Shown here: one piece after another, positions 7,466 through 15,556 of the stretch | Numbering within the stretch: position 1 is the first letter of the stretch | How the letters are laid out: each line of letters begins with the position of its first letter | Source: a virus | Reading direction: 5' to 3' (one strand) | IMG/VR virus record: IMGVR_UViG_3300025769_011338 | Coordinates: 1 to 36,056 of that record | DNA: 36,056 nucleotides | The notes under the pieces: model-generated | The model's database searches: none | Told to the model about the DNA's origin: nothing | Seen by the model: the letters and a program-made list of their open reading frames with translations, nothing else | Translations under genes and position numbers: made by a program

Positions 7466-8799
7466 AGTTATGTGTAATTAGTTGTCCCATCGCAACGAGG
7501 AGTGGTTATGGGGCACGAAGTAGAGATTTTGTGAGGGGGTTGATTAAATCCAAACCAGATTGGGATATCAAAATACTTTCTCAGAGATGGGGTCAAACTG
7601 CGATGGACGCACTCAAAGAAGGTGTTGATGATGACTTACTATCAAGAGTAATTGTAGGTCAGTTACAACAACAACCTGATTTATGGATTCAAATAACTGT
7701 ACCCAATGAGTTTCAACCTGTTGGTAGATACAACATCGGAATGACTGCTGGTGTAGAAACCACCATCATGCCACCTGAATGTTTGGAGGGTATCAATCGT
7801 ATGAATAAGGTTATCGTATCATCACAATTCACAAAGGATGTGATTATGAACACCACATATGATAAGAAAGATGAGAAGACAAATCAGTTGGTAGGTCAGT
7901 TAAAGTGTAATGTACCTATTGAAGTTCTGTTCGAAGGAATCAATTTGGATATCTACAATGAGAAAGAACCATCAGAGGAAAGAATCAATGATGTACTCAA
8001 AGATGTTAAAGAATCGTTTGCATTCTTATTTGTAGGTCATTGGTTGAAGGGTGATTTTGGACAAGATAGAAAGAATGTAAGTGGTTTGATTTGGACATTC
8101 CTACAAGCATTCAAAAACAAATCCAACCAACCCGCACTCATCCTAAAAACATCAGGTGGTTCAACTGCATTGGTGGATAGGGTGAGATTGAAAAAGATGA
8201 TTGAGAATATCAAAAATCAAATCGGTTCAGTAAGGTTACCAAATGTTTACCTACTCCATTCAGATTTGACTGATAAGGAGGTTAACGCATTGTATAATCA
8301 CCCAAAGGTAAAGGCTCATGTGTCACTCACTAAGGGTGAGGGATTTGGAAGACCACTTTTGGAAGCAACAATTAGCGGTAAACCAATGATTGTTAGTGGT
8401 TGGAGTGGACATATGGATTTCATCAAAAATGAGTTTGTATCAGTAGTCAATGGTAAGTTGGAGAATGTACATCCATCTGCCTCTGATAAGTTTTTGTTGA
8501 AAGAAGCACAATGGTTCACCGCAGACTACAATTTGGCAGGTGGTGTTATGCGTGATATGTTTGATAACTACAAACCCTATTTGGAGAAGTCACGCAAACA
8601 TCGAAAGTGGAGTAAGGACAATTTCTCATATGATAAGATGGTTGAGAAGATTGGTGAGTTGTTCGATGAGAGTACTATGAGTGGCACAGCACAACAACCA
8701 CAACAGGTTGGATTGAAGTTACCCAAACTAAAGAAGGTTGGAGAACAAACTAATGAACCACCAAAGTTAAAATTACCTAAATTAAAGAAGATTCAGTAA
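7453..8799 (+). CDS. Glycosyltransferase, GT-B fold, with KLPKLKK tail
   Basis: This 448-residue GT4/GT1-like enzyme has an N-terminal SCPIATRSGYGARSRDFVRGL loop, a middle FVGHWLKGDFGQDRKNV segment and the donor-site TKGEGFGRPLLEA with E-x7-E (E296, E304), then GKPMIVSGWSGHMDF. The last about 40 residues form an unusual tail with a Gln/Pro-rich piece and two copies of a LKLPKLKK-like motif. That tail is likely disordered and basic and could bind nucleic acid or anionic glycan. The stop overlaps the next start (TAATG). The acceptor is unknown. Confidence 0.83.
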   Translation: MESVKLCVISCPIATRSGYGARSRDFVRGLIKSKPDWDIKILSQRWGQTAMDALKEGVDDDLLSRVIVGQLQQQPDLWIQITVPNEFQPVGRYNIGMTAGVETTIMPPECLEGINRMNKVIVSSQFTKDVIMNTTYDKKDEKTNQLVGQLKCNVPIEVLFEGINLDIYNEKEPSEERINDVLKDVKESFAFLFVGHWLKGDFGQDRKNVSGLIWTFLQAFKNKSNQPALILKTSGGSTALVDRVRLKKMIENIKNQIGSVRLPNVYLLHSDLTDKEVNALYNHPKVKAHVSLTKGEGFGRPLLEATISGKPMIVSGWSGHMDFIKNEFVSVVNGKLENVHPSASDKFLLKEAQWFTADYNLAGGVMRDMFDNYKPYLEKSRKHRKWSKDNFSYDKMVEKIGELFDESTMSGTAQQPQQVGLKLPKLKKVGEQTNEPPKLKLPKLKKIQ

Positions 8800-9281
8800 T
8801 GCCAGAATACACTACACAAAATAGAAACAGAATGGCCGACCCGATGCGTATTTCAAAATCACAATTAGAGCCGGGTATGGTAGCAAAACTTAAATATACA
8901 AAATTAGATGGGTCTACTAGAGACTTTTATGTATTTGTTCTAAATCCAAAATACAAAAAACATTTACATTGTTTGGATTTAAAGCATGTTAACCCACCAC
9001 AGATGGTTTCTTTTGCTAAGAATTTGGATGAGGTATTTAGTAATACACCTAAAATAAAAAGGTTAAATCTAACTAAAATGCAGTTAGACGAAGATGCAAA
9101 TAAATTCTATATAAGTAATGTTAAAAACTTTAAGTTAACAAAGGGTTATAGAACTTTAATTGAAAAAAACATAACTTCTGTTACTGTATACAATTACTAT
9201 TATGGAATTTATGATAAAATATCGCCAAAATCACCATCTGATTTAGAAAGAAGATATGATATTAAGGGTAGAAAAGATTAA
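8799..9281 (+). CDS. Hypothetical 160-aa protein
   Basis: I do not recognise a family. After a polar N-terminus there is a beta-rich stretch (GMVAKLKYTKLDGSTRDFYVFVLNP, residues about 25-49) like a small SH3/OB barrel, and HLHCLDLKHVNP follows. The C-terminal half is basic and ends SDLERRYDIKGRKD. The gene is visibly more AT-rich than its neighbours on both sides, and a single Cys is present. It sits between glycosyltransferases but carries no transferase motif. It may be a structural or accessory phage protein. Confidence 0.55.
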   Translation: MPEYTTQNRNRMADPMRISKSQLEPGMVAKLKYTKLDGSTRDFYVFVLNPKYKKHLHCLDLKHVNPPQMVSFAKNLDEVFSNTPKIKRLNLTKMQLDEDANKFYISNVKNFKLTKGYRTLIEKNITSVTVYNYYYGIYDKISPKSPSDLERRYDIKGRKD

Positions 9282-9283
9282 GT

Positions 9284-9907
9284 ATGAAGATAAGTTACGC
9301 AATACCCGTTTGTAATGAGCATGTAGAGATACAAAGGTTAGTTTCATTCCTATTACAAAACAAAAGGAGTGTAGATGAGATTGTTGTACTCTTTGACTCA
9401 ACTAATGGGACTCAATCTGTAGAAGATTATTTGAGAGCAAAATCTGTCAATTGTGAAATCAATTGGTTTCCCTACGAATTTGATGGTGACTTCGCAAAAA
9501 TGAAGAACCATCTAAATAGCATGTGTAATGGAGACTACATCTTTCAGATTGATGCAGATGAAATGATGGGAGTACATTTGATGGAGTTAGTCCCACAAAT
9601 AGTATCAATCAATAAGCATGTAGATTTATTCAGAGTACCACGAATCAACAAAGTCGATGGGTTAACCAAAGAACACATCCAAAAGTGGGGGTGGGTAGTT
9701 GATGATAGAGGAAGAGTAAATTGGCCTGACCCACAATGGAGGATTTACAGAAATGAAGACCACATTAAATGGGAGGGAAATGTACATGAAAGAATAGTTG
9801 GACACTCCAACCACTCTATCTTACCTTTAGAAGAAGATTACGCATTGATACATATTAAGAGTATCGAACGGCAAGAACGACAAAACGAATTCTATAGTAA
9901 GTTATGA
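9284..9907 (+). CDS. Glycosyltransferase family 2-like (GT-A)
   Basis: The 207-residue protein opens with ISYAIPVCNEHVEIQRLV and reaches the metal-binding DAD at D90-D92 in YIFQIDADEMMG, the classic GT-A DxD arrangement. A later VHERIVGHSN resembles the acceptor-side motif of GT2 proteins of the SPBc2 type (WWxxHE). It is short for GT2 and probably a single catalytic domain. It overlaps the HAD gene as ATGA. The sugar and acceptor are unknown. Confidence 0.8.
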   Translation: MKISYAIPVCNEHVEIQRLVSFLLQNKRSVDEIVVLFDSTNGTQSVEDYLRAKSVNCEINWFPYEFDGDFAKMKNHLNSMCNGDYIFQIDADEMMGVHLMELVPQIVSINKHVDLFRVPRINKVDGLTKEHIQKWGWVVDDRGRVNWPDPQWRIYRNEDHIKWEGNVHERIVGHSNHSILPLEEDYALIHIKSIERQERQNEFYSKL

Positions 9908-10197
9908 ATATTTATGTAGACATAGATGAGACTATTTGCTTTTACGAAGGTGAACGAAATTACGAAAAAGCTATCCCAAACTTTGATAATATAAAAAAAA
10001 TTTGTATATTGTATGATAAAGGTCATACCATAACCTATTGGACTGCTCGTGGAAGTGTTACTGGTATAGATTGGTATGATATAACTAAAAAGCAATTAGA
10101 TGATTGGGGGTGTAAATATCATCATCTAATCGTAGGAGAAAAACCAGCATACGATTTACTAATATGTGATAAAACAAAAAGAATAGAAGAGTTATGA
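9904..10197 (+). CDS. HAD-family phosphatase, capsule-biosynthesis type
   Basis: This 97-residue minimal HAD protein has motif I DIDETI (D6, D8), the motif II threonine in YWTARG and a late lysine/aspartate pair in EKPAYDLLICDK. The size and pattern resemble the small phosphatases found in capsule and polysaccharide clusters (BcbF/EcbF type), which remove phosphate from sugar intermediates. It starts the markedly AT-rich core of the glycan block and overlaps the oxygenase gene as ATGA. A substrate such as a nonulosonate 9-phosphate is conceivable given the NeuB-like gene nearby, but is not shown. Confidence 0.7.
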   Translation: MNIYVDIDETICFYEGERNYEKAIPNFDNIKKICILYDKGHTITYWTARGSVTGIDWYDITKKQLDDWGCKYHHLIVGEKPAYDLLICDKTKRIEEL

Positions 10198-10964
10198 AAG
10201 ATTCTTTAAAAAATATAATTCCTATTGATTGTGAATCATATAATATATCACATGATGCTAATTTAGCAAACTCTGGAATTTATATTATGAATTGGTTACA
10301 AGATAATAATAAAATAAAATTAACACATTCTTATGGTGGTATAGATTATAGATGGGCGTTTGGTATTAGTGGTATTGGTTCTATCGATTATATATCTGAT
10401 AGTCTACCAATTCAACTTAAAAACACATTCAATAATGACATTATAGACTATTTAGGTATTCGCAATCTAAATGTTAACGAAATAAAATTTGAAATATTAG
10501 GGCCTAACAACTTAGTAGATAACATTCATTTAAAAAGATGTAGATTTGGTGAAATAGTTCCAGTTTTAGATGATGATATGCCAATTGAATATGAAAAGAC
10601 TATATTTTACAGTTCATTATGGCATACTGATAAATCATTCGAATTAAACAACTATAAAATATTAGTGTACCTTAATGACATAAATGTAAATCAAGGTGGT
10701 TTGATGATTGCTGACCCAATAATGTCCCCTAAAATGATTGAATCAAAATGTGTATTGCATGAAAGTGGTGTAAAATACAATTCTGATACCATTAAATCAA
10801 AGGAAGTAATCGGTGCTGCTGGAACATGTTCTAGCTTTAATAGTCATATATTACATAGAGCTAATTTACCAAAATATGGATATAGATATTGTATGCATTT
10901 ATCTTTCTTATTGAACGATTCTAAATATTATCATAACGCTTACAGTAAAAATCATATAAAATGA
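10194..10964 (+). CDS. 2-oxoglutarate/Fe(II) oxygenase-like protein I
   Basis: This 256-residue protein has a double-stranded-helix oxygenase signature: the HxD pair H144-T-D146 in SLWHTDKSFE, then YKILVYLNDI and QGGLMIADP. The distal histidine is H218 or H221 (SFNSHILHRAN), followed by R231 in a YRYCMHLSF strand that would bind 2-oxoglutarate. Phytanoyl-CoA hydroxylase and prolyl-hydroxylase-like proteins share this order. It probably hydroxylates a sugar, lipid or protein side group in the glycan pathway. DNA-base hydroxylation is a less likely alternative. It overlaps the NeuB-like gene as ATGA. Confidence 0.65.
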   Translation: MKDSLKNIIPIDCESYNISHDANLANSGIYIMNWLQDNNKIKLTHSYGGIDYRWAFGISGIGSIDYISDSLPIQLKNTFNNDIIDYLGIRNLNVNEIKFEILGPNNLVDNIHLKRCRFGEIVPVLDDDMPIEYEKTIFYSSLWHTDKSFELNNYKILVYLNDINVNQGGLMIADPIMSPKMIESKCVLHESGVKYNSDTIKSKEVIGAAGTCSSFNSHILHRANLPKYGYRYCMHLSFLLNDSKYYHNAYSKNHIK

Positions 10965-11812
10965 AAAGAACTTATATCATAGGAGAAATTGGAATAAATC
11001 ATCAAGGTGATATTAACATAGCCAAAAGACTTATTGATATCGCAGCTGCGGCCGGCTGTGATGCAGTTAAGTTTCAAAAAAGAAATCCAGATGTTTGTGT
11101 TCCTGAAGAACAAAAGTCCAAACCAAGAATCTGGCAAGGTGAAGAAATGACATATTTGGACTACAAATATAAAGTGGAGTTTGGTAAGGATGAATACGAT
11201 GAAATAGACACATATTGTAAACAACAAAAAATAGAATGGTCGGCATCACCTTGGGATATGGATTCATTGGAGTTCTTATCTCAGTATGATATTCCTTTTA
11301 TAAAACTACCATCAGCTATGCTGACAAATGATGAACTATTAGATGGGTGTGTTGGTACTGGTAAAAGAGTCATATTCTCTACGGGAATGTCCACATACGA
11401 AGAAATTGAACATTCAGTTGATGTACTCCGTAACGCAAAAGAAAAATATAACAATCCACATCCAATCGGATTACTACATTGTAACTCAACATACCCAGCA
11501 CCGATAGAGGAATTAAATCTATCAGGTATAAAGACATTATCTGAAACATATCCTGACTTTGAAATAGGATACTCGGGTCATGAATTTAGATTAGGTACAA
11601 CAGTTGCCGCAGTTTATTTAGGTGCATCTATTATTGAAAGACACATTACATTAGATAGAACAATGGAAGGTTCAGACCATATGGCATCAGTTGAACCACA
11701 AGGTTTATTTAAGTTGGTAAGTGGTATTAGAGAATTAGAAAGTGCTTTTGGTGATGGGTTGATTAGAGTCACAGAATCAGAAAAACCAGTTAGAGAAAAA
11801 TTAAGAGGATAA
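10961..11812 (+). CDS. NeuB-like nonulosonic acid synthase lacking SAF domain
   Basis: This condenses phosphoenolpyruvate with an N-acylated hexosamine to give a nine-carbon sugar (sialic, legionaminic or pseudaminic acid type). The NeuB motifs are consecutive: IGEIGINHQG at 7-16, AVKFQ at 35-39, SASPWDMDSLEFL, KLPSAMLTNDELL, FSTGMS at 139-144, LLHCNSTYPAP, IGYSGHE and IERHITLDRTMEGSDHMAS. Family members usually have about 340-350 residues, with a C-terminal SAF (antifreeze-like) domain that covers the active site of the dimer partner. Here the protein ends after PVREKLRG at residue 283, at that domain boundary, so SAF is missing. Which nonulosonate is made cannot be told. Confidence 0.88.
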   Translation: MKRTYIIGEIGINHQGDINIAKRLIDIAAAAGCDAVKFQKRNPDVCVPEEQKSKPRIWQGEEMTYLDYKYKVEFGKDEYDEIDTYCKQQKIEWSASPWDMDSLEFLSQYDIPFIKLPSAMLTNDELLDGCVGTGKRVIFSTGMSTYEEIEHSVDVLRNAKEKYNNPHPIGLLHCNSTYPAPIEELNLSGIKTLSETYPDFEIGYSGHEFRLGTTVAAVYLGASIIERHITLDRTMEGSDHMASVEPQGLFKLVSGIRELESAFGDGLIRVTESEKPVREKLRG

Positions 11813-11815
11813 TTT

Positions 11816-12664
11816 ATGAATGAATTTAGTTATTTATCGGAAAAAATATTAAAATCGGAATTTGAATATATTCCCTTCAAACATATTCTTATAGAAGATT
11901 TTTTATCAGAGGAGCATTTTCAAAAAGTTATTAATGACCCTCAAATCCATTGGGATGCAAATAAAAATACAGAGGAATTAGTAAATACTTTATTTCAGAA
12001 TGGTTATGAAGTACAAAAGTTTCCTGGTTGTATTACAGACCCATATGAATACATTCAAAGATATAATACAAATGATTTTCCAAAAGGAAGAAAGGGTAAT
12101 CCTGTTGAAAGTTTTGGAATAACATTTAGATTAGGTAAATATGACAATCCATTTATTGATAGGTTGGTTACATATCTTAATAGTTCTGAGTTTAAATTAG
12201 CATTGATTAATAAATTTGACATAAAATTTAAAACAAGAATTATTACTGCAATTCAAAAGAATTTGTCTCACTATGAAATTAGTCCACATCCTGATGTAAG
12301 AGAAAAGGCTTTGACTTACCTTTTGAATATTAACAAAGACTCATCTGTTGATGATGAAAATGTTCATACTCATTTATTAGAATTCAAAGACGATTGGAAA
12401 TTTATTCCGGAATATTGGAGAACTAATTTGTCTAAAAACAGATGTTGGATTCCTTGGGAATGGTGTAATTCTAAAAAAGTTTGTTCTAAAAACAATTCTA
12501 TAGTGTTGTTCGCCCCAAACATTGATACACTACATGCCATCAAAATGGAGTATGACCATACTAAATTTCAAAGAACACAATTGTATGGTAATTTAATGGG
12601 AGTTGGTGATATAGTTCCACAAATGAATTGGAAAGAACTTAAAGATATGAAAAATGTTAGATAA
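11816..12664 (+). CDS. 2-oxoglutarate/Fe(II) oxygenase-like protein II
   Basis: This 282-residue protein contains the iron ligands H158-P-D160 in YEISPHPDVREKALTYLLNIN, the distal H240 in NIDTLHAIK and R253 in TKFQRTQLYGNL. Together these give the HxD...H...R order of 2OG/Fe(II) oxygenases. The N-terminal FKHILIEDFLSEEHFQKVIN is typical of the helix-strand start of this fold. It lies between NeuB-like and sialyltransferase-like genes, so it may decorate the nonulosonate or its glycan. Substrate unknown. It overlaps the next gene by 11 bases. Confidence 0.62.
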   Translation: MNEFSYLSEKILKSEFEYIPFKHILIEDFLSEEHFQKVINDPQIHWDANKNTEELVNTLFQNGYEVQKFPGCITDPYEYIQRYNTNDFPKGRKGNPVESFGITFRLGKYDNPFIDRLVTYLNSSEFKLALINKFDIKFKTRIITAIQKNLSHYEISPHPDVREKALTYLLNINKDSSVDDENVHTHLLEFKDDWKFIPEYWRTNLSKNRCWIPWEWCNSKKVCSKNNSIVLFAPNIDTLHAIKMEYDHTKFQRTQLYGNLMGVGDIVPQMNWKELKDMKNVR

Positions 12665-13304
12665 GTATATAAATAAAAATATACTTGTATTAGGTGCGGG
12701 TACTTCTACTTTAGATACAAAGTGGGAAAACTTAGACTATGATTATGTTTGGACTTGCAATGACTTTTATCTATCAGATAGATTAGTAGACACTAATATT
12801 GATTTAACATTAGTTAGTTACAACACAGACATTAGTGATGTACGATTACATGATAGGTTACATCGTGATAACCCATTAGTGTTGATTGAACCACACCACT
12901 ACAGAGAAAAAATTAATTCTTTAGAGTTAAAAAAATTTAGTTCTGAGTTTGATGTTTTTTTGATTGATATACCATTGAATTCAATAGCAGGTGCGGCTGC
13001 CAGATTAGTTAAACTAGCTTTAATGTGTAATCCAAAAACAGTATATTTTGCTGGTGTTGATGGATTTAATAAAGAATTTTCAAATCTACATTCATTTACT
13101 TTACATAAAGGTTTAAAAGATACTGATACACGTAGAGATTACGAAATATATTATAAAGGTTTTATTGAATGCTTTGAACAATATTTACAAGACGATTACA
13201 CTAAATTACAAAATTTAGGTGAAGGCTTTGATTACAACTGTGGAACGGATGTAAGTAAGAAATATTTTCCTTTAAAAAAAGAGATATATGAAGTCATCAG
13301 ATAA
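12654..13304 (+). CDS. GT42/DUF115-like putative sialyltransferase
   Basis: The 216-residue protein starts NILVLGAGTSTLDTKWENL, followed by YDYVWTCNDFYLSDR, which lines up with the Cst-II (GT42) opening motif GNGPSL and its CNQFYFED. A later SIAGAAARLVKLALM, then VYFAGVDGFN, matches the second conserved block of the same fold (SGVYMCAVAIAL, YLSGIDFY in Cst-II). Histidines near LHSFTLHKGLKDTD fall where the Cst-II catalytic histidine lies. It sits between NeuB-like and NeuA-like genes, which strongly suggests it uses the CMP-activated sugar. DUF115/MptE-like proteins share the motif, so the activity is not certain. Confidence 0.55.
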   Translation: MLDKYINKNILVLGAGTSTLDTKWENLDYDYVWTCNDFYLSDRLVDTNIDLTLVSYNTDISDVRLHDRLHRDNPLVLIEPHHYREKINSLELKKFSSEFDVFLIDIPLNSIAGAAARLVKLALMCNPKTVYFAGVDGFNKEFSNLHSFTLHKGLKDTDTRRDYEIYYKGFIECFEQYLQDDYTKLQNLGEGFDYNCGTDVSKKYFPLKKEIYEVIR

Positions 13305-13968
13305 CATAGCAATTTTAGTACAAGCAAGACTAAACAGCCAAAGAGTCCCTAAAAAAATGATTAGACCCTTTGGCAATACTACATTATTTGATTTAGTATT
13401 GGACAAAATTACGAACGCTCTTCCTGATAAAAAACAGCACATATGGGCATCGGTATATGAAAATGAGTTAGTTAAAATAGCCGAAAATCATAATGTAAAC
13501 ATATTTAATAGGAGTCAACTTTCTGCTAATAATGACAACTCCTTACAAACAATATATGAATGGCATGATAAATTACCAAAACATTATAAATATGTGATTA
13601 TAGTGTCTGGGTGTAATCCATTGTTAGAGCCAAAAACTATCAGAGATTTCTATGATACATTCAGTTCACAGATTGAAGAAAATCTATTTGCTGTTATAGA
13701 AAAAAAACAATACTATTGGAATAAAGATGGATGTTTAATTACTCCATGGCCTGATGGACAGACTATAATGAATACCAAGGCAGTAGAACCAACATATGAA
13801 GCAGCTCATGTATTGTACGCTTCTAGATTAGATTTAATCAAAGATAATAAGTTTATGGGTGATTTCCAAACACCCAATGGGATAAAGTTATTTAAAATGG
13901 ATGAGTTAGAATCTTTTGATATAGATTATGAATGGCAGTTTAAATTAGGAGAAAGATTATGTCGATAA
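13288..13968 (+). CDS. NeuA-like acylneuraminate cytidylyltransferase
   Basis: This 226-residue nucleotidyltransferase has the signature AILVQARLNSQRVPKKMIRPFGNTT (split: QARLNSQRVPKK is the CTP-binding loop with R14, R19, K22), matching the ARxxSxRxPxK motif of CMP-sialic acid and CMP-KDO synthetases. YVIIVSGCNPLLEP gives the metal-binding strand, with C and N in place of the usual D-D pair, so metal binding may differ. It would activate the NeuB product with CTP for transfer. It is about the usual length of CMP-NeuAc synthetases. Neighbours: sialyltransferase-like upstream (17-base overlap), FkbM downstream (10-base overlap). Confidence 0.75.
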   Translation: MKSSDNIAILVQARLNSQRVPKKMIRPFGNTTLFDLVLDKITNALPDKKQHIWASVYENELVKIAENHNVNIFNRSQLSANNDNSLQTIYEWHDKLPKHYKYVIIVSGCNPLLEPKTIRDFYDTFSSQIEENLFAVIEKKQYYWNKDGCLITPWPDGQTIMNTKAVEPTYEAAHVLYASRLDLIKDNKFMGDFQTPNGIKLFKMDELESFDIDYEWQFKLGERLCR

Positions 13969-14711
13969 AAATTATTACAGTAGAGTACGATAAAATACCT
14001 TATAAATTATACGTTAATACAAGTGATACGAGGTCAAGCTTAGTAGAAGCTAGAAAAGGTACACAAGAAGGTAAAGTTAAAACGTGGAAAAATATTATCA
14101 GAAAATTAGACTCAGACAATGTATTTGATATTGGAACAAATTATGGAGAGTTTTTAGTCCCTATATTGGATATAGCTAATAAAATAAAAGCATACGAACC
14201 TAATAAAAGTGTATTTGATTGTTTACAAAAAACATTTAAAGGATATGATAATGTAGAAGTAAATAATATTGCGGTAGGAAATATTACAAAGACATCTAAA
14301 CTGTATATACCAAAAAGCTCTGGTAATGGTAGTATTGATTTAAGTTATGTTACTAACAAAACTGGAGTAATAACACAAAATGTTCAACAAATTGATGTAA
14401 TAGATATAATTGGCAATGTTACGGAATTTGTTATGAAAATTGATGTGGAAGGTATAGAACATACAATATTACAAAGAATACATGAAAAAGATAATTTTAT
14501 CAAATATGTTATAATGTTTGAGTTTAATAGATTTGGTAACAAAGAAGCTTTAGATATTATAGATAAGTTTTTAGTTGGTAAACAAGTTATGGGTATTGGT
14601 AACAATCAACAACAATTAATAGCTGAAAATTTTCATACATATAAATCAGGTGATATTAATAAATTTAGCAATGCCCATGACATAATTGTTTCAAAAAATA
14701 TTGTTTGGTAA
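13959..14711 (+). CDS. FkbM-family methyltransferase
   Basis: This 250-residue SAM-dependent methyltransferase has VFDIGTNYGEFLVPIL as the SAM-binding glycine-bearing loop, KAYEPNKSVFDCL as the acidic ribose-binding strand, and MKIDVEGIEH, the FkbM hallmark, near residues 158-168. FkbM proteins O-methylate sugars, glycolipids or small molecules and are frequent in surface-glycan clusters. It follows the NeuA-like gene, with a stop/start overlap to the PhyH-like gene. It most likely caps or modifies a glycan; the acceptor is not known. Confidence 0.82.
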   Translation: MSIKIITVEYDKIPYKLYVNTSDTRSSLVEARKGTQEGKVKTWKNIIRKLDSDNVFDIGTNYGEFLVPILDIANKIKAYEPNKSVFDCLQKTFKGYDNVEVNNIAVGNITKTSKLYIPKSSGNGSIDLSYVTNKTGVITQNVQQIDVIDIIGNVTEFVMKIDVEGIEHTILQRIHEKDNFIKYVIMFEFNRFGNKEALDIIDKFLVGKQVMGIGNNQQQLIAENFHTYKSGDINKFSNAHDIIVSKNIVW

Positions 14712-15547
14712 TGAAACATCTAATTAAAAAATTTATTACAGAAGAAGACATACATTTAATCGATTCTATTACAGGTAAATCAATTAAAACCATTATTGAT
14801 TCTCATAATTTGAGTGAGTTTAACAGTAATAGTAAGCATGTAGTTTCTGTTTTTGATGAAGATGGTATTCATTTACTTCGCTGCATATTAGCTGAAAAAA
14901 TATTTAATTATAAGCGTTTAAATTTCGAAGGAAATGAATATACTGATAAGTTTTTATGTGATGGTGTTTTAGTATTAAACCCTGGAATAGAGCATGAAAC
15001 ATTTTTGGACATAATGAAATATATTACAGCTAATCAAAATTATGATGTAAGTCCTTTATGGGTCAATATTACAAGAGAAGATTCGGCAACTGATTATGAT
15101 ATACAATACACAATGCATGTAGATACATTTCATCCTTGTTTTAAGGTGTTCCGTTATAATAATGATATTGAGCTTGAACATGGCCCATATTCTTATGTAT
15201 TAGGTAGTAATAAAAATTCAAAAGAAAAGCTGACATTACTATATGAGTTATCGACACGAAGAACTCGTAATTTGACATTAGAAAATGTAACTAGAAATTC
15301 TAATCATATTTTATGGACTGATAGTTTACGTTTAGCTACTACTGAAGATTACTGTATTGACACAAACAAAATAAATCAGTATTTATCGTCATACGGATTG
15401 AAAAAAGAAACACCTATTACAGGAAAAAAAGGATCTATTATCATAACAGATACCAGTGGTTTCCACAGAAGATATCCGACCACTAAAGATTACGTTAGAC
15501 ATAGTAGTAGATTAATTTTGAAAAGACCAAATCCATTTTTAATATAA
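14711..15547 (+). CDS. Phytanoyl-CoA dioxygenase-like (PhyH) oxygenase III
   Basis: This 278-residue 2OG/Fe(II) oxygenase-like protein has H136-V-D138 in YTMHVDTFHPCFKVFRY, the PhyH-type follow-up GPYSYVLGSNKNSKEKL, and the distal H252 in IITDTSGFHRRYP with an arginine at 263-267. The motifs are closer to PhyH than the two other oxygenase-like genes. The ATG at 14711 sits in the upstream stop as TAATG and is preferred over a TTG two codons earlier. PhyH-like proteins in sugar clusters are thought to hydroxylate sugars. The nearby FkbM and pyruvyl transferase support a glycan-tailoring role. Confidence 0.68.
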   Translation: MKHLIKKFITEEDIHLIDSITGKSIKTIIDSHNLSEFNSNSKHVVSVFDEDGIHLLRCILAEKIFNYKRLNFEGNEYTDKFLCDGVLVLNPGIEHETFLDIMKYITANQNYDVSPLWVNITREDSATDYDIQYTMHVDTFHPCFKVFRYNNDIELEHGPYSYVLGSNKNSKEKLTLLYELSTRRTRNLTLENVTRNSNHILWTDSLRLATTEDYCIDTNKINQYLSSYGLKKETPITGKKGSIIITDTSGFHRRYPTTKDYVRHSSRLILKRPNPFLI

Positions 15548-15556
15548 AGGTTACAT

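Noticed and set aside
9985-10015. TTTGTATATTG resembling a -7 box inside the HAD gene
   Set aside because: No TTG box 19 bases plus five upstream fits well and it lies inside a gene with no start nearby; chance in AT-rich DNA.
12668-12675. TATAAATA identical to a T4 late promoter box
   Set aside because: It lies inside the coding start of the sialyltransferase-like gene with coding on both sides and no appropriate downstream start.
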